A stretch of 64,000 bases of DNA from Asterias amurensis (Eukaryota > Echinodermata > Asteroidea > Forcipulatida > Asteriidae), in the NCBI RefSeq assembly GCF_032118995.1, contig NC_092654.1, forward strand, positions 992,001-1,056,000, read 5' to 3'. The notes under the pieces were generated by a model. The model saw only the letters and a program-made list of their open reading frames with translations, did not search any database and was not told where the DNA came from. The position numbers and the translations under genes are program-made. Below, piece by piece: positions 37,070 to 48,553 of this stretch. How positions within the stretch are numbered: the first letter of the stretch is position 1; the number at the start of each line of letters is the position of its first letter.

Positions 37070-37150
37070 CCACAGCCGATTGGCTGAGATGGGTTCTATT
37101 GTTATGCAAATGAGGTGTTTATATGGCGCTGATATCGAAATGTCATTCGG
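37070..37150 (+). promoter_or_regulatory. Promoter-like CCAAT, octamer and TATA set
   Basis: In order: CCAAT box on the minus strand (GATTGG at 37078), perfect octamer ATGCAAAT at 37104-37111 and TTTATATGG at 37118. Spacing suits a core promoter firing near 37150. A donor-like GTGAGT follows at about 37555. No coding exon is recognisable behind it. Confidence 0.4.
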
Positions 37151-37776
37151 CAGATAAAAGACAGTTGGATTGTTGTTGTATAGTGATGAAAGCATGCTGA
37201 AGTGTTTTTTAAACTAAACGGGATTCCAGCTTCACTCTAATTGTGAAAACTCAGTCATAGCTTTGCTCTAATTACACAAACATTGGTCTGGAATCCTCGA
37301 GAAACGTGCAGTATGTGTTATGGTGATTCCAAAGCACTGTTGGACTCTATTGTGCTGTCCTTGCTGACTGAAGTGACTTGAAGTTAGTAGGGTAGAAACT
37401 AGAAATACACCGTTTTCCGAGGCGAGGATCTTAATTTAGAACATTTGACTGAGTGGAGAGTCTTAACGAGAACGTGAAAACCTTGGTTAACCAATGGATG
37501 TTTCCACGGGTTAATTTGCAGGGATAAAGCGGTTATACCGAGACTAACTTTTTGGTGAGTTTTGCTGTTTAATAACTGGCGAAATTAACATTATTTCGAG
37601 AGTGCTGTGAGTGGTTTGTCTATCCACTCGATGGATAAACCGTCAAAGGACTAATGGTTTGGTAAGCGAAAATCTCCTATGTTTTCTCTGCGTTTAGAAG
37701 GTTCCTGCCACCCTATTTTCATTCTTTTATGAAACATTCCTTTGGTGAGGCATGGAGGTAGAATTCTACCTCCATC

Positions 37777-37793
37777 GGGGGTGGGGGGGGGGG
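37777..37793. repeat. G-rich run next to a 20-bp perfect palindrome
   Basis: GGAGGTAGAATTCTACCTCC at 37753-37772 is self-complementary and sits four bases before the G run. Confidence 0.9.
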
Positions 37794-38599
37794 TGTAAGA
37801 CAGATATGAAAAGAACTGCGCCCTCTGCAGACTTTTTAAGTGCAAATCCAGGTGTTCGGGATTTCTTGTTTATAGATAATGGTCAGTCGGACCTGTATTT
37901 TGGGTTAACAAACGGATTAATCTCTCGCTGTTTTTTTCTTAAATTTTAAGGTCCTTGCTCTTTAAATTCGTAGTTATTTTGTTCAACTGAGTGTTGATAA
38001 CGAGGGGTTTAATTATGCTATGAATATTCATAGATTATGATGACTATTCATCATAAAGAATCAGGCATCATTCGATGGAATGATGAGGTCACCAACAAGT
38101 TGCGTCTCTCTTCCCATGTGTGTGGTTTTGGTTTGCAATAACAATTCTTTATTTAGGCATAAGGCAATACATACACAAATATAAACATTTTAGTACGTAA
38201 ATAAAAATGTAAAAAAAAAAAATGAATACTGCCCCCTATCTATACCCCATAAATTGTGAATAAATGAAAAAAATCACGAAAAAAATAAATAAAGCAATGC
38301 AATTATAACGAGGAAATTACAAGGAAATGGAAATGGGACACCAGGGAGCACAGACATAACAAAAGTTGTTAATCACCGTACATAAAATAAAGCTCTATAT
38401 TTGGAGCTACCGTAATGACAGGAAAACCCCAGAGCACCAACCCAATGTTTGTAAGGTAATGGCATCCGCCTGCCTCTGTCTTTGTAAATCGGGTGATCTC
38501 AAGTCTGCCCTGAACTTGTCGCTTTTTGACCAGTCGGAAATGCGTCACACGAAAATCATGAGTCACTTGCCGCATCCCACCACGGGCTTCTCATGGCTG

Positions 38600-38854
38600 T
38601 ACGCGTAACTTTCGCTCCTAACAGCCCACTCTAAACCGTAGACGTCCCGAAACGACCCATTGATTTCTTGCAGTAAGAATCGTCTGATTTTATGAATGGA
38701 AGACTGATAATGTGTCACTGTGCATGCGCGTAACCCAGGGGTAGTCCAACAGTACAGTGGATCTGGAAAGTTCCTGACTTTGATCAACGCCAAAGCAAGA
38801 CAAGGACTTTAAATTGCTCGTCTTGAATGTTCATTCTCGGAGCAGGAGTAAACG
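38600..38854 (+). promoter_or_regulatory. Possible promoter and 5' non-coding exon of the CPM-like gene
   Basis: A GC-richer stretch with GCATGCGCGT (NRF1-like) at about 38720 leads to a clean AACG-GTAAGT donor at 38854/38855. The next good acceptor on this strand before the start codon is 41983, 19 bases upstream of the ATG at 42003. The link is inferred from splice sites only. Confidence 0.4.
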
Positions 38855-39159
38855 GTAAGTCGGTGATTTTTTTATTTTTTCATTTTATATTTCAATTATA
38901 AGAGTAATTTACTATAAGCAATAAATCATTATTAAAGATTGCTATTGAAACAGCTGTGTGTTTAGTGTTAGCCTACGTAGGTTGAAGCTAGGCCTATGAT
39001 ATGTGTACACTGTATATGTGTTGAAAGGTTAGCGTGTTAGACCCAATAGTTTCAATAAGTTTCAGAATGTGTTAAATCAATCCTACTCTATAAAACTATC
39101 TGGTCACAGGGGCCCGGGCCCATTCCTTGATGAGCCTGACACGGAAAGTAGTTTTAAAA

Positions 39160-39285
39160 TCAAATTTTGCGTAAGTTTAAACCATTTCTGGATCACTTTG
39201 AATCAGATTCTTAACGTCAGGGTACCCTGATCCGGGGTCAATTCTGACCCAGTGATCCAGAAGTTTTAAGTTAACCCAATACGAC
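39160..39285. repeat. Imperfect inverted repeat
   Basis: TTTCTGGATCACT and AGTGATCCAGAAG arms enclose ATCAGGGTACCCTGAT and a GGTCA/TGACC pair. Foldback of MITE type, no ORF. The rest of 38.9-41.4 kb is AT-rich DNA without recognised genes. Confidence 0.6.
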
Positions 39286-41065
39286 AGATCTAAAACACAA
39301 GCAAATAATATCCCCAAGTGCCGAAGTGTGACCTGGGTTTAGGATACGTTTGGAGTGTTCCAACCCCAGCCAACATTTGGGAAATCCCCATAATCGGTTC
39401 GTGTCAATATCTATCTTGAGTAGCTTCAGTGAGATTCTTGACCAATATAAATCAAACCACTGTAGTGTAAAGAATCATGAGCTGGTTATTTTGAGAGGGT
39501 TGGGCCAGAGTTGTCCAAGGTTTCCCAGAATGAGGCAAGACTGCCAAACCGTAAAGTGACTCAAAAGACGTGCCCATCAACACGGATCAGGTCCCTAGAC
39601 ACATTCAAAGGAAACGAGTCTGAAGGAAAAACTGTCTCAAAAGTTGCCTTGTGGATGTGTTTTTATTCCAAGTGTTCTTTTCCTATTAGTCTTATTTCGA
39701 CCTGTAGTGTAGATACACCCCCAGTAAAAAATGTCAAAGAAGGATTGCTATGAATGGGGCTTTGTAATAGGCCTTTTGTAAAATCCTAAGATAATAGTTT
39801 TAATAAAATATATATCCAAAGCATGTTGAACAGCTTCCATCTTAAAGTAGAAGGTAACTTAACCGTATGCATTATAAAATTAAAATAAAAAAAAACAGGT
39901 ATTCACCAAAACTTCCACCTTCAATGAATTGTACTTTATGCGGATAATTAAATTGAACCCCAACTGAGGCATAGATTGCTTTTTGACTTGCATGTGCGAA
40001 TCTTATTAAATTGGAAGTACGTTCCCATTTGACGTTAAGAGTAATGAACCACCGGTTGCTTTTTCTGTTGGACAGCACATTGCATTCCCACTGTCTGATT
40101 ATAAGAAAACGAACCAGTAACCGCTAATGTTAGGCTTTTAACAAAGTTTCTCACTTATTTCCTGCTTTGGAAGACAATGGATATGAGATTAGTTTCCAAC
40201 ATAATCTTTGAAGTAACAGCAATTCAGAATTGTTTTCCCTCCAAAATGTTCAATCACTTGGCAAATTCGTTTACGAAGTCCCTTTAATAAGAAGTATTCT
40301 TGCATGGTGGGAGTATAATTAGATGAGGGTTTGCGGTAGATGATAGTAGTTTTTGGTTATGAGAAGAACCGTTGTTCAATTGTGAATATTGATTGAACAT
40401 AATTTAAAGTTTGCAAATCAGAATCAGAGTTTGGTATAACTGCATTTATAATACACAAAAAGCACAATAAGCGAGGGAAAACATTGAAAACAATGGCAGA
40501 CTAGACCTGCAGGATATTATGTAAACACAACTGCACTTTGACAAAACAATATTATTAGAATGGAATTCGGTATTGTTACAAAGGTGGATGCCGGCATCGG
40601 TTGATTTGCATAAACCCGCTCCACACAAAGATCTGTCCTCTCTTACCATGATTTCTGAGGTCTATTTTTGATTATTCTTTCTGACTGGCATTCCGGACAA
40701 GTTCACAGTACTTAGTAAATATGTACGCATGCCTGCTTGCATTATAAAATTACTGGACGACTGTGCAGGCCTACAGTCCAAAAGTTACAAGAGATCTTCA
40801 TATAGGCGCAATATTTATTGGAAAATAAAAGTAATTCTACCAAAATATAGATTGGGGCATAATCTTTTACAAACTTAAATCATTAAAGAAGTCTCCAGAT
40901 TTGTCTTATCAAAATCACTGTGAAGTAGAGCAAGGGGAATATGATTCAAATTGCATTCCCGAACGGATTGCGTAAAGGCACCATTCACACGTTCCCGTTC
41001 TTTGGTTTCAAACAATCACCAAAAATATGTCTTTCGAGAAAACACCCTGTCATTGTTGAGATTTT

Positions 41066-41087
41066 TTTTTTTTTTTTTTTTTTTTAG
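41066..41087. repeat. Poly-T tract
   Basis: Run of over 20 T, possibly the tail of a minus-strand retroelement. Confidence 0.85.
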
Positions 41088-41451
41088 AGGAAGATTAGGC
41101 TTACTGTATAGGATATGATTTACAGTTAACCTCTTGTTTCCAGATTTAATAACTTCCCAGGGAAGTGCACATATTAAACCAATCAACCTTCACCCAATGA
41201 GTTCTTTGACACCTTAAAGTCAATGGTGGGAGTATTGCTCATAATAATTTATATAAGTATTCAGTACGAGGAATTGTTACTGTGGGGCATTCATAATATT
41301 ATTGAAGTTTTGAGCATTACAAATTGCCTTTTTGAACGTGGGTAGGTGTTGTGTCAAAGTTAATATTTGAAAATCTAATACAAAATGGCAAATCAAATGT
41401 TTTCATGGATGGGTGATGATCGAAGAAAGTTTACACATAGTTGATACATAC

Positions 41452-41835
41452 TTAAAGGGAAGGTACACGTTTGGTAATTTCTCAAAACAAATATTAACTT
41501 AAAAACTGACTTGGTAACGAGCATTGAAGAGCTGTTGATAATAATACAAAACATTGTGGAAAACTACTCCCTCTGAAGTAACGTAGTTTTTGATAAAGAG
41601 GTAATTTCTCACTAAAGTAATAAAAGGCTTCTAGCTAGAAGTTTTTTAATCTTATCTCATCTGAAACCACACAAATTCGTCCAACAAGGGTGTTTTTTCT
41701 TTCCTCATTTTCTCGCAACTTCGATGACCAATTGAGCCCAAATTTTCACAGGCTTTTTATTTTATGGTTATAATGGGATACACCAAGTGAGAAGACTGGT
41801 CTTTGACAATTACCAAACGTGTACCTTCCCTTTAA
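41452..41835. mobile_element. TTAA-flanked MITE
   Basis: Starts TTAAAGGGAAGGTACACGTT and ends with its complement, CGTGTACCTTCCCTTTAA. Interior is AT-rich with no ORF. TTAA at both ends suits mobilisation by a piggyBac-type transposase. It sits 150 bases before the acceptor that precedes the CPM-like start codon. Confidence 0.85.
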
Positions 41836-42002
41836 GTTCTGAATGGCCTCCAGTAGTTCCGGGGGGAGAACCATATATTTTTGCTTCATGTCTCGATTCA
41901 GTAGTAATTGTTAGATAGAGGTACCAAACCGTCTATAACTATTGTCCATAAATTATTAATACTTTTTTTCTCTGTCATCTTAGGTCTGATAATTACGTCA
42001 CC

Positions 42003-45000
42003 ATGACGTCCACGCTGAGGGCCATTTTGATACTCTACCTGACCTGTGCTGCAGAAGCATTACCAGTGGTGAAGACTGATTATCACAATCATGCACAGCT
42101 GACGTCAGTGATGACGTCACTTTCAAAAATATACCCGGATACTAGTTACATGTACAGCATTGGAAAATCAGTGAAAGGTTTGGCTTTGCACTTTTGGGCT
42201 GTTCTGTGGATTTATTTATGCATTCTTCTATTTAACAAAATATTACTTTCTTCGTGTATTGTCGTAGATTATTGTGTAAATCCTGGTTTTTTCTAACTTA
42301 CGTTGGAGGGTGTAAGCAATCTGTCAAACTTCACTCTCATAATAGATGAGCCTCTCTCTAAATAATCAACATCAAACCTTATTCACTTTAATTTGTATCT
42401 TTTTGATGTGGGACAAAGATGACAAGACGAGGGAAATGCCAGGCAGGCTTGTATATCTCAATCTCCCAAAAGGCCTCGATGTCTGGAACGATTTTGATGC
42501 AAGACATTTAACTAACCACAACCGCATAATGTCCTGCAATAACGTTACTCACTCATTTCTCTCCTCTATCATTGTTTAGGTAGAGACCTTTGGGTGATGG
42601 CTGTTGCTGGGAGTAAACCAAATGGTCGGGTAACGGGCAGACCAGAAGCTAAATACGTAGGCAACATGCATGGCAATGAGGTGGGTTCTAGTCCTATAGG
42701 CCTTTACCAATACATAAGCTTGGGCCCCGTCATCCGCTTCGGGCTCCATTACAAAGGTTTCAAACAGCGTGTACATTGCACGAGGTGGTTCGAACATCAG
42801 CCGTGGAGCCTAGAGCCCGCCGGAGCCCAACAGATTTTTAAGAAAGACCAATTTTCTTGAGTGTTTGTTTCGGAAAAGTAAGAATGGAAAATGAATATTT
42901 CAAAAACAGATTCCTCGTTGTTTTGTCCATTCAGGCTGTCGGTAGAGAAATTTTACTCCATTTTTTGGAGCATCTACTTCTGGAATATCAGAATGGAAAT
43001 AGCGAAGTAATACAACTAATGGACACCACAAGGATCCACATCTTACCCTCTATGAACCCAGATGGGTTTGAACTATCCACGCAAAGATGTAGAGGGGTTG
43101 ACTCAAGGTAGGCAAGCATTTCTGGTATATCCTAATGATAACTTATGAATAACTAAGTATTCCTTTGATAAGGGCACAACATTTACAAGGTTTTTGCATA
43201 ATTTGAATTGACTCTTCAAGTTACCTTTCTCCTCAGATCGAACGACAACGGCTACGATCTTAATAGGAACTTTCCGGACTTCTTTGAGCCAAACAACAGC
43301 CCACTTCAGCCGGAGACACTGGCCGTGATTCAATGGATACAAAGAAACCAGTTTGTCCTGTCTGCTAACTTCCATGGAGGAGCTCTGGTTGCTAACTACC
43401 CCTACGATATTAGGCCGCCTGGTAAGTGACTTACGAACCTTTCTTGACGCTTGTCACACAAGGCAACTTTTACTGGCAACTTGAATGCAACAACTGCAGT
43501 GCAAACTACAGGACTACTTTGGTATAACCATCATGAGTATATTTTTTTCAAAACAATGTCTTACGATCCCTGAGAATATAATACGTAAACATTCAAATGT
43601 GAATAAATTCTCTTCTTGGAGATTGTCTTATATCTGGAACTTCTGACTTTTAAATTGCCTCATGGGACATGACGTTCTCTCCAAGATAGACACACCTCAT
43701 TGTAACTGTCAATGATTATGTGGTGCTTGCTCTCAATTGTCCCTACCTCATAGGCTACTCGAACAGTGTAAAAAATGAGAATTGTATTTAACGATTTGGA
43801 AAAGTCACATTCAAAAATTAGTTTAGCAGACCCTTTCTCTGTACTTTGATTGGCAAATTGCTCCAACAAACCCCTCATCATTTTGCAATTATATAAAATG
43901 ACTTATCTCTTGGCTTAGGGGAATGTTTCACATTTTTCATTTCAAAACAAATTATATGTTGTCCTATGTGTGATATACAAACAATATATATTTATGTTCA
44001 TAATCTCTCTACACAAGACGCCATCTAGAGGGAGATGGTGAATGCAAAAAGAAAAAACGGTGATCTATTTCATTTTGTTGATCACAGAGGCTGAAAACAC
44101 CCTGGAAACTCCATACCACCAAAGTCCAGACGACAAAGTGTTTAAATTCCTCGCCAAGACGTATTCTAAGACACACCCACGAATGCATCTTGCCAATGAG
44201 AACGCATGTGGTCCGAACAGCGATGCAGGCTTTACGGACGGGATAACCAACGGAGCAGACTGGTATCCTCTTGCAGGTACACAAATTAATAGGCATTTAC
44301 AGAATCTTTTCGAAACCACGAAATTTGTATCTGTAGGCTCAGTCAGCCACCTTAAAACCCTGGCCCCGGTGCCGAACCGCATGAATACCAAAAGGTCCTA
44401 GCTTGAAACGAAACCATGCTTTTGAAAAGTAGGTCCACGGACCCATACCATTGCTTTTTGTAACAAGTGTTTACTTTTTCTCAATCAAAAGGGGTCAGTC
44501 TCGATTTTGATTTTTTTATATTTATTTGACTGTGTGGGATGTTTTACAGGAAATACAATTTTGGGTGAAAATGTCGAATACTTTTCCCAGCCATGGCTGT
44601 ACAATATAAGAACCTCAATTAATGAAGTGTAAACAAAAAATGGTATTGAAGGAAAGTATAAATTGTTTAATGTTTTACTGTCACATGTAAAATAGTTTAT
44701 ATTTTGAAATGCATTTTGGTTTTGCGTTTCTAAAAAAAAAACCTCGTTTTTACTTTACACACTACAAAATACACACAAAAAATTACCGTTATCTACGAAA
44801 AATACATCGAAAACAATAAACATTTATGAAAGGTATTACAATATGCAGGCGTATTACAAAGGTTTACAATCGACACGTTATGAATACAATCAGATAATTA
44901 ATATTATCTGTTTTTCAGGTGGGATGCAAGATTACAACTACGTCTACGGTGGTTGCTTGGAGATCACTTTAGAGGTTTCTTGCTGTAAGTACCCCACCGC

Positions 45001-45816
45001 TTCCAAGTTGTTGAAGTTCTGGAACGAGAACCGGCACCCCATGCTGGAATTTCTCAAGCAAGCAAATCGAGGTATGCTAACACAAAATGTTTTGTCTTTT
45101 CAGGTTTATTTATTCTGTACATTGAGTAAACTTAAAACTTCTTTTCCCCTTATAAATCATGCGTTTACATACCAATGAAATTATTACATGACTTCTAAAT
45201 TTTTATCTACTGTTTGTACGTACTTTTAGGTGTAAAAGGTCAAGTGTTTGACACGAGCAGGAACCCTATCGAGGGCGCTAGCGTATGGGTCCTGGAACAC
45301 AAATCGCCTCTACCTCTCTTCACCACGGCGTCTGGAGAATATTGGAAAATACTTCTTCCAGGATCGTACACATTAAATGTCAGTACATGTATATTGATTT
45401 GGTATCCCAATAATAACCCGATTTCATTCTCCAACAAACAAAGAAATGAAAAATATATAACTGAATAAAATTGTTTATCAATATAATATGTAGCAATATT
45501 ATGGTGATATTTCCTTAAAGTGATGTCTTAATTTTATCAATTAGGTTACAAATGAAATGTTTTGATCATCAATAATTTGTGTCCTTTCTTTCAGGTATCA
45601 AAGTACGGTTTTGTGACCCAAAACCTCAAATTCAAAATCCCAGAAGGTTCGAATGACGCTATAGTCTTTGACGTCACTCTTAAAGATACTGGAAGTCACC
45701 TCCTTGCATCTGAACAAACTGAACCCACGCCCTCACTTGCTATGATTTGGTCAGTCACTAAGAGGCAGTCCATTGTCATGACAACGGTTGTATTATTGAT
45801 GCAACTATGGATATGA
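42003..45816 (+). CDS. CPM: Carboxypeptidase M-like zinc metallocarboxypeptidase (M14, N/E subfamily)
   Basis: Removes C-terminal Arg or Lys from peptides at the cell surface. Eight exons: 42003-42177, 42580-42680, 42935-43107, 43237-43421, 44088-44276, 44919-45071, 45230-45378, 45595-45816; all junctions keep phase and give 448 residues (human CPM 443). Residues 1-20 are a signal peptide. Zinc ligands are His89 and Glu92 (NMHGNE, ending at an exon border) and His196 (SANFHGGAL); DLNRNF carries the substrate-binding Asn-Arg; [11 protein letters not shown] holds the catalytic Glu near 293. From about 326 a transthyretin-like domain begins ([13 protein letters not shown]). The C-terminus is a hydrophobic stretch ([14 protein letters not shown]), as in GPI-anchored CPM. 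All key residues are present, so it should be active. Intron 4 (43422-44087) contains a dispersed repeat. A poly(A) signal follows at 45882. Confidence 0.92.
43455..43670. mobile_element. Dispersed repeat, copy 1 (related to 60819-61040)
   Basis: Shares with the later copy the order GGCAACTT, ACTGCAGTGC, CTACAG-ACTACTTT, ATTCAAATGTGAAT, GGAGATTG and AAATTGCC. Lies in intron 4 of the CPM-like gene. Confidence 0.65.
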
Positions 45817-45881
45817 ATTCGAAGAGAGAAAGCAGCATTATAGTCTACCTTCTTGCTCAAGACATACTCTTCAATTTGACC

Positions 45882-45887
45882 AATAAA
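45882..45887 (+). terminator. CPM: CPM-like poly(A) signal
   Basis: AATAAA 66 bases after the stop codon. Confidence 0.65.
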
Positions 45888-45899
45888 TTTAGACATTCA

Positions 45900-47130
45900 A
45901 AGTTTCATAACAAAAGGCATGAGCTGTCATTTTGTGTCACCATCTCACGGCTTTGTCTCTGGCTTCGGTTTTCTTAAACTAAGGAGCCTAAGCTGGAGTG
46001 GATCAAATAAAGCCAATCCGAGATTTCAAAAGGGTGCCCATCACTGTAGCAAAGCAAGTCATAGTCTGAGGGGATGATGTCTTCAAGCAATAGCTAGGAT
46101 CGTCGTTCCCACAATATCCAGTCTTTCACTGAGTTGAAACGGGTCACTAGGTCTATGCTCAAAACTTCAACTATATTCATAATATTTATCTCAAATAGCA
46201 ATTACTAAGTTTTTCATAATTATTTATAACTTTGCAGCTTCAGGGCACAACGTCTTTCGATGGGACAATAAATTGAAAAGTCTAGATTTTCTTCTTAGCA
46301 GGTATTTTTATTTGAAATGACATGTCCATTATATCCATAAACGTATACCACAAAAAGATCACACATTTCTGCCAATCATGCACTACTATTACACAAAATT
46401 GTTGTCTTTGAGAAATAACTTCTATAACCACATTGAGCTGTGTATGAAGAAATAATTGGCTGACACATTTCTGCCATGGAAAAATAAGCGCGGAATTTTA
46501 GTTACAAAAAGTACTCACAGACAATCGTTACATTAAAAAATAAAAAAAAGGTTAATTCCTTTTTTGCTTTTGGTCAGCAAAGTATATTCATGTAGGGTAA
46601 GGTGGGAGCATGTGCCCCGGATCACACACCCCAAATCGACCTAGGTTCGTTATTTTTTTAGTAAGAGAAAAAGGGTGGGTCTTGGCCACTGGCAACAAGA
46701 CCACACTGTACAGCCATGTGCAACTTTACCCTACGGACGCATAGGTGTAAAACTTCTGTTCTTTTAGTCCTGACCCCTTAATTACACCAATTACATCAAT
46801 GCAACTAAGCCATAGTAAGGCATATGCTTTCTGTAACTAAAAGTAGGCAACTTCATACATGTACAGGAAACTTACACAAGACGGTAATAGATCGATAAAG
46901 ACCCGCAAGAAGTAGGGCGCTTGGTACATAAAGTTCAAGGCTGGAAATATATTTTAAAAACTTCTAAAAGTTGTTTAAGGGAACCCTCTGGCTTAATACA
47001 AAGCAGTTTTGAAAAGTAAGGGCTTGGCTCAAAAGCAATCAGTTTGGGGTATTACTGTGGCTATATATTTTGTTGAACAGAAAACCCATTGAAAAATAAT
47101 TTTGTTAGAGCTTTATGTTCCAAACTATAA
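45900..47130. other. Intergenic, no gene seen
   Basis: AT-rich DNA between the convergent CPM-like gene and the minus-strand ORF at 47131. No repeat family or ORF worth naming. Confidence 0.5.
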
Positions 47131-47697
47131 CTAGCAGGAAGTTAAATCAGTTACCATGGTGCATGAACCGATGACAATGCTGAAAGCAATCATGCTGAAG
47201 AAAGCACCTGTTTCAATGTGTGTTGTGTCAAGGGTGTGGCAACCATCAAAACAGAATGTCATGATGAGGTGACATGGTGACCCAGAAATCGTGGAACAGA
47301 TTTTACAGAAGGAGGATTGGTCATTTGGATAATCTGACAGGTCACTGATAAAAAAGTTCAGACCATCACCAATCATCAAGGAATAAAAGCACAACTTTCC
47401 GACTGATTTGACTGTGTCAAGAATATTATTATACTCTTGACCTTTTTGTTCAACATAGTCCTTGTCACAGAGAAACCCCCATGTTGATTTGTTTAAATGC
47501 ATATTCATAAGCTGACATGAATATTGATGACCTGTACCCATATTGTGAATAATGCAAAAACTTATAGAAAGCTTCTCTCTATCCACCTGTTGCTGCATTG
47601 TCTTGAATTGTTCTAACTTCTGTGAAGTATGGCCAAATATTTTGTCATGTATAGAGTACAAAGCATTTTTATATCTAGGCAAGAAAATATTAGTCAT
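47131..47697 (-). CDS. Orphan single-exon ORF, 188 residues
   Basis: An uninterrupted frame from a true ATG at 47697 to a TAA-type stop region at 47131 in DNA where frames this long are rare. The product is rich in Cys, Phe and Ser, with motifs GTGHQYSC, ICSTISGSPC and a hydrophobic C-terminal stretch (FFSMIAFSIVIGSC) that could be a membrane segment. I recognise no family. A TCTCGCGAGA element lies 218 bases upstream. A TTTTCTTGCCTAG acceptor-like site within the first codons means it might instead be a last exon of a minus-strand gene. It lies 860 bases downstream of the SH3 gene on the same strand, so it could also be in that gene's 3' UTR. Confidence 0.4.
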   Translation of the reverse strand: MTNIFLPRYKNALYSIHDKIFGHTSQKLEQFKTMQQQVDREKLSISFCIIHNMGTGHQYSCQLMNMHLNKSTWGFLCDKDYVEQKGQEYNNILDTVKSVGKLCFYSLMIGDGLNFFISDLSDYPNDQSSFCKICSTISGSPCHLIMTFCFDGCHTLDTTHIETGAFFSMIAFSIVIGSCTMVTDLTSC

Positions 47698-47823
47698 AAT
47701 ATAAAAAAAAAATTAAAATCTCTGTATATATGCTACTTCCTTTATGACACAGAAATAAATTGTACTCCTATTTAAAGAAGAGTCTGTCTACAAGTTCATC
47801 TTCTATTACATTTGATTTGATGC

Positions 47824-47926
47824 CCTTTCACGTTAAAGCAACGTCCTTTCACGTTAAAGCAACAAGTCTCGCGATAATTTCACCCTTGGTCCCCATTGGT
47901 GTCAAGGGTCAATTTCTCGCGAGACT
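47824..47926. promoter_or_regulatory. CGCG-box promoter-like element with 21-bp tandem repeat
   Basis: TCTCGCGAGA (47915-47924) is the palindromic CGCG promoter element. AGTCTCGCGA at 47865 is its inverted partner, and ACCCTTG/CAAGGGT pair inside. Two 21-base copies of CCTTTCACGTTAAAGCAACG precede it. It is well placed to drive the minus-strand ORF at 47697. Confidence 0.4.
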
Positions 47927-48553
47927 CCAATCATAAAAAAAAATATCTAATGCAGAGTTATCTGCACAGTGTAACAAAAAATAATATGCGTAGCTGGAGG
48001 CCAAATACAAAAATATAGTATACAAAATAAGCGATCTGTAGCCTAATTATATGGTTTAATTTATAGCTAATGCGAATAAAGAATTTGCACATCACACCAT
48101 TTTGTGCGATATCGACTACCTAAGTAAAAAATGTCTCCTTTTAAAAATTAAAGTTCGAACTGATATAAATTGCAAATAAAATTGTCCACTCTCATCGATT
48201 TTTTTTCTTCACGGAACTCGGGAAAGCACCGAGTTTGTAGTACTTACCCATCGGAGTATGGGTAAAACACAAATTATATTCTTTACTCTCGATGCAAATT
48301 TACCATCAGTCTGTAAAATTATAAAGTTTTGAAATTACATGTTTTTAGCAAAATGTTCACAGCTGACCAAAAAAACCCACAATTGAATATCCCACGATGC
48401 CGAACTTCGAGTACTTTGATGTTTAAAGTTTTACAATTAATATACATGTACATGTATACGGTTAAATAATAGGTTGATGTACATACAAAGAATATAAAAA
48501 ATAGAAAAATATGCCCAGCCTCCACACCCCCATGACTGTTTCAGCTGCGTTTG

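Noticed and set aside
38366..38608. 80-residue plus-strand ORF
   Set aside because: No motif; the stretch is better read as GC-richer promoter or leader DNA of the CPM-like gene.
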